Shown: piece by piece, positions 12,832-25,823 of the stretch
Layout of the letters: each line of letters starts with the position of its first letter
Numbering within the stretch: position 1 is the first letter of the stretch
DNA from: Mugil cephalus
Taxonomy: Eukaryota; Chordata; Actinopteri; Mugiliformes; Mugilidae
Assembly (NCBI RefSeq): GCF_022458985.1
Contig: NC_061781.1
Location: forward strand, 18,321,001-18,385,000
Direction: 5' to 3'
Length of the DNA: 64,000 bases
Translations under genes and position numbers: made by a program
Notes under the pieces: model-generated
Databases searched by the model: none
The model's input: the letters and a program-made list of their open reading frames with translations, nothing else
What the model was told of the DNA's origin: nothing

Positions 12832-15826
12832 CCGTGGCTTCTACCGAGCCTCCTGGCTTCCCTGCTCGTGTCTCCATTCCCAGTCAAAGAGCAGGAAGTA
12901 TTATTTTATCACTGACTCATTATAATCAAATGGACAAGAAAACTTGCCTATATTTGAATTTTGCATTATTTGCGATTTTACTCCACCAACAAAGTTGAGG
13001 TAATTATTCACTGCAACTCAGTAAGGTTAATAATATTATAACTAGAATCAAAAGAACAATAGCGAGCCAGGTCCAGACACTACTTCTACTACTACTTTGC
13101 TATTTTCACATGGACGCTAGTATTCAGCTAAATAATGAGAATTGCCCAGTCAGAAGAAAAATGACTGGTCTCTCAGAGAGGGGTGGTGTAAAACTTAATC
13201 CATCCATTCAATAGGAAAATATTAATGTCTGTTTAATGCATTCAGTGTCTTCAGCTACGTTTGGACAGATAAAGTTTGTTTTGGTGCATGTAAATGGTGC
13301 ACGAATCTTTTCAGATTAGTGTTGAATGTTAAGTTGGAACGGCGATTCCCCATTCAGAATCGTCCACCAAATTAATTTCAGACCAATTTCTTTTTTCTCT
13401 AATGTCCATTTCTGACAGCAAGGACTCACGATGCAAAAGAAGAACATGGCACCGTGCACCGTTACTGTGCATCAAACTAAAATCCAACATTAATACTAGG
13501 GCAATTAATTCAGTTGATACACAAAGAGCTGCACACAAAACAAATGCTTCCAAGTTGAACAAAGAGGACATAAAATATCATTAGTATGTGGGCGAAGCTG
13601 CTTCTTTCCATCCTCAAACCCCATTTGGAAAAATAAAATAAAATAAAAAATATCATCAATGCCACTGCCACTCCATCTGGGTTTCCCGAAAGCCTCAATC
13701 GTGTCATCATTTAAGACTCGTAGGAAATGGGAAAGACTTAAATAAAATACGATGAATAAAAATAACATTATCGTGAACAACATTATAGAATCTATAATGT
13801 CTGTGTGATTTCCTGGAGGAGAACCTGCATGCTTCACCCCCATATGGTGGAAATATCACCGTTGGCCTTCAATAAACCAGTGTTCATTTGGGTTTAGTTT
13901 CTACTTCTATACAATGAAAGTCTTAAGTGTACCTTCCTCATCTAATGTATGAAATGTTCTCCCAATCAAAGAGATTCCATCAGATTAAGGACGAACGTGC
14001 AGTGAAATGAACAGCATTCCACTCTTCTTGATATTTCTAGGTCTAAGCAGTGGCAGAAAATCTGGCAGCAGCCAAGATGAAGGCAGCACTTTGAAGGAAG
14101 ATGAGGAAGGATGTTTGAACCTGCTCCCTCTCCTCTGTGTCCCGGTGGGGGGTTATGAGAAGACGAGTCATGTATTATTTAGAGTCAAATCTGACTTTGT
14201 GCTTGATCACGGCTTGACTGAGGGAGGATGTGACCGGGGTTTTCCCCCCTCTGTGTACGAATATGAACGTTTGCTCACAAATGAAGGTGAACTTGTGACC
14301 TACACAGAGAACACCTGCATACGCCGAATGCAAAGGAAATGAATTACACACTCCTCTACGCGTAGATGGGCAGGTCACATGCACTTCTTATCAGACAGTG
14401 GTGGGATAACCTGCAGTCCACATGGGGGCGTTTAAAGCATCATCCGACCCAAACACATGAGTATTGGTAATGTGTCGGGACCACGGGGACCGGTGTTTTA
14501 GCCAATCCTTAATTAAAGAAGAAACTGTGAGCAACGTGTTGTTGTGCTGCTCAGCAAACGACCCATAGCTAATATGCTCCTTAAGTCATTAGCGGCTCCG
14601 ATTCACAGAACACGAGTTAACAGGACAAGGCGTCATAATCCCACAACAAGAAGCTTTGGAGCAGATTCTGCTGCCCAAAGTGGAAAACAAGTGTCTTTTG
14701 TCAAGTGTGTATTAACTATATGAGAACCAAAAGAAAAATTATTACTTATTGATGTGATGGTGTTGATCAAAACATATACTTGCACAACTTTTAAACAAAG
14801 AGTGAGTAGGACTTAAAGCCTCGAGATACACCTGATATTTGTTCACCTGTTGCAATATAGACATTCACAAGGAATATTAATATTGCAAATGAGCATCGAT
14901 ATGAAAACACATAAATTTAATTTGCAAAATTCTTGTTAGATTCAAATATATTCCTTGTAAGTGTTTAAATCGTAGGTCCCCTAGTCGGTTCGCAGAGTTA
15001 CTGTAGGGGAGTCGCAAAATCTTTGGGTGACATTTTTTTTATATATATATTTTAATTTTCTACCACAAATTTAAATTTCTTTAAATACAAATTGACATGA
15101 ATGTATTTTAGTGAAGGGATAAATGGAGGCAGAAGACGTTTTTTTTCCAGTCAGCACTACGCTCATTCAGTGATACATATTTATATGCATACACATTTAT
15201 TTATACATACACACCCACACCAGTTATGTACGTTTATATTGAAATAAAAATAAAAATATTTGAACTTGTGTATTATTTGAATAGCTTCACATTGAATGCA
15301 ATATGATAAGAACAATCTGCAAACGTGTTTTGTTTTGTTTTGTTTTTTAAATATACTTGATCTTTTAAGATAAGAAGCTTCTTTTTCTGATGCAATTTTC
15401 CCACCTGATCTAAGACAAAATTCTTATATCAGTTAAGTTTTTAAATGTTTGTCTCACATTTCAGCTTTTCAAAGCAGCATTACACGATGATTTGATCTCT
15501 GGGAGCAACTGCCAATTTTTTTAAGGCTTTCAATGCAGCCAGCAGATATATCTGGATGACAGATACTCTGTCCAAGAGTGTCCTGTTTTGTGTCCTGGAT
15601 CGTGTTTACATGAAACATGAAAGTGGAGATGGAGTTAGCTAGGGCAGTTTTGTCAGGCAATTTGCTTGACAAACGTGACATGATAGCTTTTTTGCTTAAG
15701 AGGTATGACAGACCATTCAGCGTCCTTTATCCATGTTTTCTGAGTTGGTCCTTAACTGTTTGTGTGTGTGTGACTGTGTCAGTCTGCATCCTGCTGGGGT
15801 GTCATTGCTATGGGGTGGTGGTTTCT
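11110..15826. other. Gene desert, middle part
   Basis: No supported gene. Contains the AGC repeat, an octamer at 11584 (minus), A/T-rich intervals and a 112-codon plus-strand open frame at 14007-14342 with a hydrophobic start but no recognisable domain or splice partner. It may hold further conserved elements near 14430-14690. Confidence 0.6.
12801..12830. repeat. (AGC)n microsatellite
   Basis: Ten triplets of AGC with one AAC interruption, not in any supported exon. Confidence 0.9.
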
Positions 15827-15978
15827 GGTCTAGTTTGGTCTGGTCTGGTCTGGTCTAGGTGGGTGGCACATGTCTAAGTCCAAATGTTTTCCAGCAGAAC
15901 ATTGGATAGCCACAGGATGTTCACGGTTGTTTACTTCTCCTGTTAGTAGTTGTAATGTTTTGGCTGATTGGTGTACAA
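15827..15978 (-). mobile_element. Fragment of the same Tc1-like lineage with GGTCT repeat
   Basis: The right end GTAATGTTTTGGCTGATTGG is the terminal repeat. Reading the minus strand inward gives CCAATGTTCTGCTGG, TTAGACATGTGCCACCCACC and then (GACCA)n, the same order as in the 8488 copy. The GGTCT pentanucleotide array (about 15828-15857) therefore arises from sequence inside the transposon. Confidence 0.55.
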
Positions 15979-16527
15979 TGCTCAAAGTCAATGTGAATCA
16001 ATGTGAAAGCGACAGAAGTTCCCTATAGCTGTAAAGTCCATTACATCTGCATTGCGTATGTTCTGAACGTTCATTCTTAAGCGTGAAGTGGAACATGTGG
16101 ATTTTACCGGTTAGAAAAAGTTTGTCTAAAGCCTTTTGTGGCTCCAGACGGTGCTGCATGAAATCATCAACGAGCTGTCGGCATCATTTAGACTCACTCG
16201 AGATCTGGACCGTTGTTGTGACTTAACATCTGGACGTGTGAATTTAGAAAGAAGTGAACTTACGGAGCTCGGAAGATTGCTGCTCATTTCTGCCGTCCGA
16301 GGCCACGTTAGCTGCGACGAGCAAAACACACCTGGCACGCCTAATTGTGACGGATGCATGATGGGTAACGTAGTTTTCGGAACAAAAAGTGGCGTCTCAG
16401 GTTCGCCTGAGCATTTATTTTAAAACTCTTTTATAACTGTCTGCAAATAAAGGAGTATGATACAAAGTGATGGAGCATGTTTCTTTCTCTCTTTGATTCA
16501 TAGCTTAGATCTCTTTGGGCATATTTA

Positions 16528-17770
16528 TACAGTCGAAGGTTGGGACACACCATCTCATTCAATGGTTTTTCTTTATTTACATGACTATTTACATTGTAGA
16601 TTCTCAATGAAGACATCAAAGCTACGAATAAACACATAGGTCATTATGTAGTCAACAAAAAAACTGTGAAATAACTCAAAACAAGTTTCATATTTTAAGT
16701 TCTCTTGCCATTTTCTGAATGATCTTCATGAGGTAGTCATCTGAAATGGTTTTCCTTCTTGGTCAAATAGCCCTTACACAGCCTGGAGGTGTGTTTGGGG
16801 TTGTTGTCCTGTTAGACAGTAAACGATGGTCCAACTAAACGCAAATTGGATAGGATGGCATGTCGCGGCAGGATGCTGTGGTGTGTTGTTTCAGTGTGCC
16901 TTCAAATTTGAATGAATCCCCAACAGTGTCACCAGTGACGCTCCTCCTCCATGCTTCACGGTGGGAGTCATGCATGTAGAGACCATCCGTTTGGACCAAA
17001 GCACAGATTTCCTCTGGTCTAATGTCCACTCCTTGTGTTTCTTGTCTCAGACAAATCACTTCTGCTTGTTTTTTTTTTCCTCAGTAGTGGTTTCTTAGAA
17101 GCCATTCGAACACCAAGGCCTGATTCGTGCAGTCTCCTCTGAACAGCTGATGTAGAGATGTGTCTGGCATTTGTCTGGGCTCTAATCTGAGGTGCTGTTA
17201 ACTTGCGATTTCTGAGGCTGGTGACTCGGATGAACTGATCCTCAGCAACAGAGGTAACTCTTGGTCTTCCTTCCCCGGGGCGGTCCTCGTAACGCTGGAT
17301 GGTTTTTGGACACTTTCGAAGTTTTTGTAATTTTCCAGACTAACCGACCTTCAGTCCTTTAAATAAAGATGCACTGACATATCTCTTTACTTAGGTGATT
17401 GGTTCTTGCCATAATATGAATTGTAACACTTGTCAGCTGCGTACCAACCTGACTTCTGCATGCACAATGCAAACCCATTAAGAATTAAGGAGGCAAGAAA
17501 TTCCACAAATGAACCCTGACGAGGCAAAAGTGAAAACCATTTCATGTGACCACATCATGAAGATCACTGAGAGAAGGCCAAGGGATTACAGCACTGTCAG
17601 CTGTTGCCACTTTGAGGAATATAAAATATAAAACATATTTAGAGTTACTTAACATTTTCTTCTTTGCTACACAATTCCATAACTCTTGCTTCATATATTT
17701 GATGTCGTCAGCATGTATCTACAATGTAGAACAAAGTAAAATAAAGAAAAAACATTGAATGAGAAGGTCC
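16528..17770 (-). mobile_element. Tc1-like transposon with decayed transposase
   Basis: Ends share imperfect inverted repeats of roughly 200 bp (left tip TACAGTCGAAGGTTGGGACA; right tip eroded to GAGAAGGTCC). On the minus strand the transposase can be read in pieces. The paired-type helix-turn-helix region gives LTAPQIRAQTNARHIS and VQRRLHESG (about 17080-17270), then TPTVKHGGG near 16945-16970, then QDNNPKHTSRLCKGYLTKK (about 16753-16812), which contains the second catalytic Asp. After KKE the sequence jumps to SDDYLMKII, so the segment bearing the last acidic residue of the DDE triad is deleted. Frameshifts separate the blocks, so the element is dead. Confidence 0.85.
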
Positions 17771-20399
17771 GAATATATAATGTCTGTATGTGCTTGACAA
17801 CTTTGCTAAAGCAAAAGTTTAACTGTTTGAGAAACTTTAGAAACAGGAGTATTGAGATTTAAAATTAACTTCCGGTCCTGATGATCAGCTGAGCTTTAAG
17901 TAAGTGATCAGTTTTAATAGATTAGACTGGAGTCCCGCTTTATGTTTTATCCCCTCTCTGCACTAACTCAACGACCACCGCTGAACCGTGCGCTTTGGAT
18001 GGACAAATGCTGCCACACCCTGCAGGCTGTATTTGAATAACAAATTCAAACAAATGGCAGGTTAACCTTCAAGCTACACTGTACATTGATTCAGTGTTAA
18101 ATATGCATTCAGAAGATTTATTGTCCTGCGTTGATAGGTCTGTGAAGTTGGGCAAACGCCACCGAAAGACGGTTTATTCTGCTTCTCCCCTCCTCTCCGT
18201 CTTGTCAACGCTCGGATCTACAATCAAGATAATCCATCATTGTGGCACATAATGCGGAAAAAGATATTAAACTCACTGTGAGAAAATGTATTCCCAGGGA
18301 CTAAAATGAGAATAAAATGCTGCTTAAGCATTTAGTGAAGGTTAAAAAAGGAGACGAGCGCAGGTGACGCACCTTCAAACTTCGTTATATTATTATATTT
18401 GTTAATGCGGTGTGCATTCATTTCTTATTCACAACTCCATTAGCACCAGATTAACGTTTACATTTTTGTGATGCCTCATAAATTTGCACTTAAAAGAGTG
18501 GCAGTGAGCGAATGGCATGAAAAATCTTTGTTGCACTAAAGCAGGAGGATGAGGTCAGCTTCACTCGGCGCTGCTTTTAAAATGTGACACAGACGGGTGT
18601 AACATACACATAGGGTAAGCAACCAGTATCAATTTCAATTGATCAATTCAAGTTAATTAAGTTGGGGAAGAAAGATGTTCCAGAAAGTTGAAGAAAGGCT
18701 GCTGAATATGCATTATGTGGCAAGAATGGAAGCATTGAAACTAAAAAGGAATGAGAGGATGCAGACTGAGAAAGCATTCGCAGCAAATCCACAAAATACT
18801 GATACTGTATTTGTAGTAGATGGAAATAAGGTGCTTACCAGTGTGTATATTCATCACCTTTGGCAATAAACGCATTAATTCAACAGCTGGGGATGAATCT
18901 TAAATACCTATATATACACATGTACACAACCAACCAAAGACACCCGAGCAAAAAATGTGCACAAAAAAAAAACAGGTTTTATCGATTTATGTAGCCAAGT
19001 AAAGAAGGAAGCTCTGTGTAGAGGAAATTGATATATTTATCTCGATAGATAGGTAACATATTACATAACGGGGGCAAATATTTTCCCAATAATACAGTTA
19101 AACCCTTCTCATTTATCCAGCGTGTGTGCAGATGCCAAGTCCTGCTCTGAAGCCTGTTGCCAAGGACAACCCGTTCAGCTCCTCTGTCTGCTGAACAGAT
19201 GCCCCTTTGGTCGTCCCACAGGCTCAGATGTCACCATGCCAACGAGCAGGTGTCCAGTGTGCGCCACTGGGCTCAAGACTTTTAGCATCTAGAGACATCT
19301 TCTGTTGCGTGTGTGTGGAGAGGCAGAGAGGCGACGGTGCTGGGAGGGGGTTACATACAAACTATAACCAAACAAAGGAAACTAAAAAATATTTTTTTAA
19401 GAAGCTTTTATACAGAGTTTGCCATTTTTCTTTATATTGTTGCCAAAGTCGAAGACCTGGACGTGGAGTCTCAGAGTCGCTTTTGCATATCTTCCAGACC
19501 TTTAATTGAATTGTTGCCATCTGTAGCTCTGTTTAGGGGAGCAGTCCACACCAGTGCTGTATAGCTCATACATACAGTACAGTACAGCGCGTACGTGGTT
19601 CATTTGCTGCAGCGATGGCGGACAATACCTGCAGTAGGACATTCTGCAACATGAAACACCATTACTGGCAATGTAGCCAGCTCGGGGACATCAAAGCCGT
19701 GACCGGCATGTGCAGAAAACTATAAAACTATAAATACAGTCCCTGAATTATGTTAACCCTTCGGCTGGCATTGTAACCATGCGGTTGAGCTTTTTTTTGT
19801 AGCAGTAGCAGTAGACAATAAAGTGCTTAATTTATTATTTTGTACCCATTTTCTAAAAATCGCTCGTCATTCAATTTGTAAGATACACATATTTGCCCAT
19901 GTGTAAACACATTATATATATTTTTATATACCTTTTGAGCTGTAGTGCTTTTAAACAGATGACCATAGCTCAAAAATATACATCACACAGCTTCATTATT
20001 TATAGTGTATGAATCTGTACAAACCTTTTAGTGATGATATGTGAAAATACTCAGGTTGCAGTGCACACTATTAATACAGATTGAATGAAATTTAATCATA
20101 ACTATTTCTTAGTGTGGAAGTCAAAAGGTTAAATGTCATGCATAGATAAAGTTGTGTATCCTTTAATACTTTTTTTATCATTATTTCTCTTGCATTTGCA
20201 GTTATTTTCCTTTTGTCCTGTTTTTGGTGCTGCTCCTTAGTATACGTCCACACAAGACGTATTACAAACAGTTGCACTGTAGTTTAATGACATATTCTTA
20301 TTGGTTTTGTAAAGCTCTGTCCCTCGGTTTTACCTTTATCTGATCGAAAACATGTATGCTTTGTAAAAGTATGTTACATTTGAACTTGTTGTTCAAAAG

Positions 20400-20530
20400 C
20401 GCACAAATTTAAATGGTATGCAAATCTTCAGCGCACGAGTCATCGCCCGTGTGTGTGCGGCCTCCAGAAAATGGTATCTGTGATTATTCATGTCATTCAG
20501 GAGAGTGATTAAATATTCCTTATACCCTCA
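20400..20530. promoter_or_regulatory. Candidate conserved non-coding element with octamer
   Basis: Contains the perfect POU octamer ATGCAAAT (20418-20425) and GTGATTATTCATGTCATTC in complex, repeat-free sequence. Conservation is not tested. Confidence 0.28.
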
Positions 20531-21166
20531 GAGCAGCGAAACAAATGAACCACGGCCACGTTCTAACAGGAGCTGACAGATCTTTTAAATAATGTTTATT
20601 TATCAACGGTAACATTTCTCAGCCCTCGTATGTTACCCCCTGGCATGTGACCTCGGCAGCCTCAAGACCAGCGGGTTCCTCCTCGGGTGGCGTTCTCTTT
20701 CTGCTTTGTAAAACTTTGCAGAACTTTGCGCTCTGTTCACCCGGCTCCTTTCAGTTCTTCCTCCGACTCCGAAACCAGAACAGAGCACGACGCGGAGGAG
20801 GGAGAACACATGAGGTCGCGCAAAAATTCAACAAAGGGGAAAAGTGTGAAAGGAGAAAAATTCACACATCTTATAGGGTGATGTGAATAATGAAAGCTTC
20901 ATTGTGCTCCCAAAGTTTGAATAAACATACAACTGATTAAACGCTATAGAGAGTAGATTTTAATGCCGGACCGAAAAATAAATAAAAAGATATGTTTAAT
21001 GGCAAGTATAAGGGCAAACTAAGCTGCAATTCAAATGTATGAATTAATAAATGAATATATGAACATATTAATCTGCATGTGGATACATTATTCACTGCTT
21101 TCTCCTTTCCCCAGCATCCGAGTCGGAGATATCATTATACTTGAATTAATACTAAGTCTACTTAGC

Positions 21167-21197
21167 ATTTACTTACTTACTTACTTATTACTTACCA
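21167..21197. repeat. (TTAC)n microsatellite
   Basis: Seven TTAC-like units with one short interruption. Confidence 0.85.
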
Positions 21198-22619
21198 TTG
21201 CAGGATTTTACTTTCAAGGAGTGTCAGTCTTACTTGGGGTCAAAGGTATAATTTTGCAAGCTGAAGCCGGTATAAAAGCACGGCAGCCGCCACAGGACCA
21301 AGACTCACGTGAAGCTTGTTGTGGTAAAAGGATCGTAACATTACTCTTACTTCCATTCATCTGGATCGCCAAAAACAAGGACTGTTTTACATCTAGGCCG
21401 CCACAGAGGAAATGCAGGTAAAGCCTTCGGCCCGGCTCTGAAATTAATATTTATTACTTAACCGTAGCTTTGCTTCTGATTCCTTCTCTCGTGCTGCTTT
21501 CTGTGTGTCTTTTTTTTTTCTTTATGTTTCTTTTGTCTCATCTAGCCCTGCAACAAATTCACTTCTGATTTAATTTATCAAGTACTGTAGCGTTACAATT
21601 CATCGTTGAGTTCAACCACCTTCATTCACAAGTTTATAACTTTTTTTTTTACAAAGTATTTCCTGTCCTAATCAGAGCCATATTTACATCAAGCAAAAAG
21701 AAAGATATCCTGCTCGTGTTCTCTGGAAACCTGAGCCCAAGAGGTCTGGAACTTGAGTCACCCTTGTTAATATCACGTCGACCCGACTCTAACGTCGGTA
21801 CAGATGTAGTTCAAGTGTTAATAATAGGCCTGCATTTGCTGTAATTTCAATACATCATTTTCATAAATGTTACGCTAATGAAATAGGGTTGCACATGCAG
21901 CAACTCTTATGAATACACATGAAGAGCGAAACAAAGGGAGTAGGAGTCATTTGAATAGTTGCATTAGAATTGTATATTTATCTTCTATTAAATATGGTAA
22001 ACAGCGCTCGTCGTTGTTTGTTTTTTCGTATTATTTTTTTATGCATTTACACACACTGACATGTTTAAGACTAGCAGATATGACAGTCCCCTCTTGGAAA
22101 AGGGCATAAATAAACATGCGTAACATTAAAACACACACTCTGGGGCTGTGGTTCGTCAGAGTGGAAGAGCACACATGCTTATTGCGGAAATAACTGTTTA
22201 AATTAGACTGTAAAGAGGGAAGTACTTTTAAAAGATTAACTTTTTATACAATCTTAAGAAAGTATGGCTTCATGAGCAGTTAAAAACACGTTAAAGCTCA
22301 ATTTTGTTGTAAATCGAAAGCTTCAATAAGGGAAAAAATTTAATAATTAGGGGAAAAAAGAACAATAATATGTAATTTTACAAACATATTATCTCATATT
22401 TAATAATGCAAAAAATTTTTTTTGCAATATTGATTCCTCTTCTTTAATTTGTTAATTTAACAATTTATCACCATAGATGCGTGTTAATTGACCTTCTAAT
22501 AAAATTAAAATAAATATTCAAAGCCATTAAACAATGAAATAAGACAAATGGGAGCAAATATCAAGAACTAAAATATAAAAGATAATTACACTGAAAGAAT
22601 GTCACATTTCAGCGTGACG

Positions 22620-23650
22620 TCTTGTTAACTCTCACTTTGTCGGATAAAGGTGGGGACAGGTTTACTGTTGACATCGGGGCGGATGAATCCTATGCACAAA
22701 ACCCCCGGTGACTCAGAAGCCCTGATGGCTGCCTCAGCAACGCCCAGTGTTACAACGCTGCATAAGAAATCAAATGCAGGAGGTTTTGTTTGAATATTCA
22801 TGACCAAATCCATCGGCTGTTTGTACTGTAGCATTAATTAATTGCTTGAGGGGAGGCTAAACCCAAATATGGAGCTGAAATAGTCGGTGCTGAAGCACAG
22901 CAATCCCAAGGAAAGAATTATAAAGTGAGAAATGCGTGACTAGTGAGCGCTAACACAGTGTGGATCGTTGGAAACAGCACGGGACGGGTTTTAAATAAAG
23001 GGGCGACGAGGTAAAAACAGCTTCGGAATCGCTCTTTGTTTAAGATTTGTGGATACACATGTGCCATTAAAAGTGTATGAATATTCAGGGGGAAAGATGG
23101 AGTTCCAATCATCTCCTACACAGTTGCTTTGGCAGTGAAAAGAGAGGCGCTGAGAGGAGTTTCACCGCGAAAGACATTAGCATGCCTTTGAAACAAGAGA
23201 CCTTGCGTATGAACAAGGGCTATCCAGACGCACTTTGGAATGTAATTTATATGCACAAACTGAGGTGTGAGGCCAGAGGATGTGAGAGGGGCAGAAAAGA
23301 GCCACTCAATACAGGTGTAGCTTTGGCTGGCCAGCAATGTAATAACCATTTTTTATACTGCCAGCGCCTCTTTACACATCAGTGAGTTTTCTGAACTCAA
23401 CTGAAAGAATCTGACGGCCGAAAGTGATAATATATGACGGATGTAGATAATTGGACGCCTTTGTGTCCCTTCTGTGATCTTTAAGGAATGCGTTGTTTCA
23501 TCAAAGAGATCTTGTTGAACGGTTTCGAGCAGCGCGCGGATAAATGTGTAGACTTTCAGCTGTTTGTTTGGCGGATCCTGAGTTACTTTTTGTGCCGCTG
23601 CCACCGGTGACCTATGCGCTCGGCTCTCTGAATTATGCATGGTGATTATA
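22620..23650. promoter_or_regulatory. Candidate conserved non-coding block
   Basis: About 1 kb of complex sequence without repeats, with TGAATATTCATGACC, TAGCATTAATTAATTGC, TATGAATATTCAGGG, AATTTATATGCACA and CTGAATTATGCATGG. This is the stretch of the desert that most resembles clustered developmental enhancers. Short open frames here have no family resemblance. Confidence 0.3.
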
Positions 23651-24654
23651 CGACGTAGTCCTCTGAATTGTAAATTCTCACAATTATACAGCCCATTGTC
23701 TATTCATTATTTCAAAACGAATGGGAAATTATGTAAAACTATCTCTAAAGAGGAAAGCAGCGTGTAATATGACTTGCCATATTGTTCATGCAATTCAAAT
23801 ACTTTGCTTTTTCTGAGAGTTGATAGTAATCAGATTTAAATGAAATCAGACTTGCATGTCATGCGGGATTATGATACATTTGGAAGATAAGCTATGATAA
23901 CTACACGACGTGCCATGAGGTGAGAGCGCTCAGGCAAAGAGTGTTTTCCAATTAACTCAATCCTCCCCCAAGGTTAAATATACGAGTGTTGACTGAAAGC
24001 TGAACTTATCTTCTTTTCTTGACCAGAGGAAGTGAAGGGCGCGTCTCGCGGGGGAATCTCTGTTCCTCTGTAGACCTCCTTTCTCGATTCCTTCATACAT
24101 ACTCAACACAACACGGCAATATACGCACACTATATACTGACATGGATCCCAAAGCTATCTAACATGCTACGCCTTGAGGTGCACAGGCCATCGGTTCCAG
24201 CGTACTTCAGGTTTTCTGTGTCCAAACATAAAGATCAAAACATGAAATGTTCTTTTCTATATCAATGACTTCCTTCAGATCTTTTCTATAATTTTATGAA
24301 CGTATATTTTTGCATTAAATGTTCCCCTCTACTCAGCAGGGTATTTCTGTTGTTGTTCCTGAGTTCCACATTCAGAGTTTGATACTAGATGACTGTTTTG
24401 TACATTCATATACCTTCGCTACACTTAACTGCTTTAGAAGCAACATTTCCTCCCGCGTGCCGCTTTCAAATGTGTGATTGAAATCATCAAGCCTCCAATG
24501 CAAATGCATGAATCACATTGAACCACAGTAGAAGATATTTTAAGTGAACAATGCTTTGATACTCATGGATTGTAGATAGAATTATATATTCAGCAAATGA
24601 ATGCAATAGATGTCATTAAATCAATTAATTGATCAATCACTTAAAATTATGTCA

Positions 24655-25005
24655 CACCCTTCTTTGTTTTGTTCTCCAGTCTAATTTCTGTTCTGCTTAA
24701 GTCTTTTTTGCTTCACACTAGTCTGTTCTTCATCTGTTCTGATCCATTCTTTTCTAATTTGTTATGTTATATTGTGTTAAACTGTGGGATCTTTTTGGTT
24801 TTGTTATGACCCCATCTGTTCCAGGGGATTCTGTTTGTTTCTGTTCCTGACCGTTCCAATCAGTTCAGTTCTGTTCTCTAGTGTTATCTAATCTACTCTA
24901 GTCTGTTCTCTTTTAGTCTCTTTTCCACTTTACTAGATTGTCCTATTTCGTTGTGTCCCACTTTGTAACAATCTGTTCTAGTGCATTATTTCCTGTTCTG
25001 TTTTG
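24655..25005 (+). repeat. Degenerate pyrimidine-rich TCTGTTCT-type repeat
   Basis: CTGTTCT, TAGTCTGTTCT and related words recur irregularly over about 350 bp directly before the TIR-bounded element. This looks like an old, eroded tandem array. No gene signal is present. Confidence 0.5.
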
Positions 25006-25007
25006 TA

Positions 25008-25663
25008 TGGTGGCCCTGGAACTCAAAACACAACGACACTACAGAAAACACAACGACACTTCAGAAAACACAACGACGTTACAGAAAACAAAATGATCTT
25101 TCAGAAAACACAACAACATTACAAAAAACACAATGACACTACATAAATCCCAACATTACAGAAAACACGATATTTCAGAAAACACAACGACATTTCAGAA
25201 AATGCAACCGTTTCAGAAATCACAACGATATTTCGGAAAACACAACGACATTTCAGAAAATACAACAACATTTCTGAAAACACAATGACATTTCAGAAAA
25301 CATGACATTTCAGAAAACACAACGACGTTACAGAAAACAAAATGATCTTTCAGAAAACACAACAACATTACAAAAAACACAATGACACTACATAAATCCC
25401 AACATTACAGAAAACACGATATTTCAGAAAACACAACGACATTTCAGAAAATGCAACCGTTTCAGAAATCACAACGATATTTCGGAAAACACAACAACAT
25501 TTCAGAAAATACAACGACATTTCTGAAAACACAATGACATTTCAGAAAACATGACATTTCAGAAAACACAACGATATTTCACAAAACACAACGACATTTC
25601 AGGGTACATTTATTGTTTCTGATTGGACAAAACTGTGCTTAAATACAACCTTCAGGGCCACCG
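25008..25663. mobile_element. TIR-bounded element filled by a tandem repeat
   Basis: The left end TGGTGGCCCTGGAAC and the right end in reverse complement CGGTGGCCCTGAAGG are inverted repeats, flanked by TA on both sides (25006-25007 and 25664-25665). Between them is a minisatellite (25025-25600) and a short unique tail TTCTGATTGGACAAAACTGT. The arrangement resembles a MITE with an internal tandem array. No coding sequence is present. Confidence 0.55.
25025..25600. repeat. About 20-bp minisatellite with 249-bp higher-order duplication
   Basis: About 29 imperfect copies of a unit near CAGAAAACACAACGACATTT (17-20 bp). The block 25069-25317 recurs almost unchanged at 25318-25566 (offset 249 bp), including the same irregular units such as AAAATGATCTTT and ATAAATCCCAACATT. 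The duplication is therefore younger than the divergence of the 20-bp units. Confidence 0.9.
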
Positions 25664-25774
25664 TAGTTTTGTTTGATTTTGTAGGAAATCCATAAATGTC
25701 TGTATGCATTTTTCTTTAGTATAGTCTCTGGCTTTAGTTGCATTACATATAGGATGTGCAGCGAGACCACCTCT

Positions 25775-25823
25775 CCCTCCTCCTCCTCCTCCTCCTCCTC
25801 CTCCTCCTCCTCCTCCGCCTCCT
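25775..25823. repeat. (TCC)n microsatellite
   Basis: About 15 TCC units with one GCC interruption; homopurine-homopyrimidine and able to form triplex DNA. Confidence 0.95.

Larger units (their letters stand above)
17771..24654. other. Gene desert, right part
   Basis: No supported gene. A/T-rich stretches (18600-19100, 22200-22600) alternate with complex enhancer-like sequence listed separately. The longest open frame (21035-21421) runs through the TTAC repeat and is not credible. Confidence 0.6.

Noticed and set aside
14007..14342. 112-codon open frame with hydrophobic start, suggestive of a small secreted protein
   Set aside because: No recognisable domain, no splice-linked exon, and poor codon structure after the first 15 residues; frames of this length are expected by chance in 28 kb.
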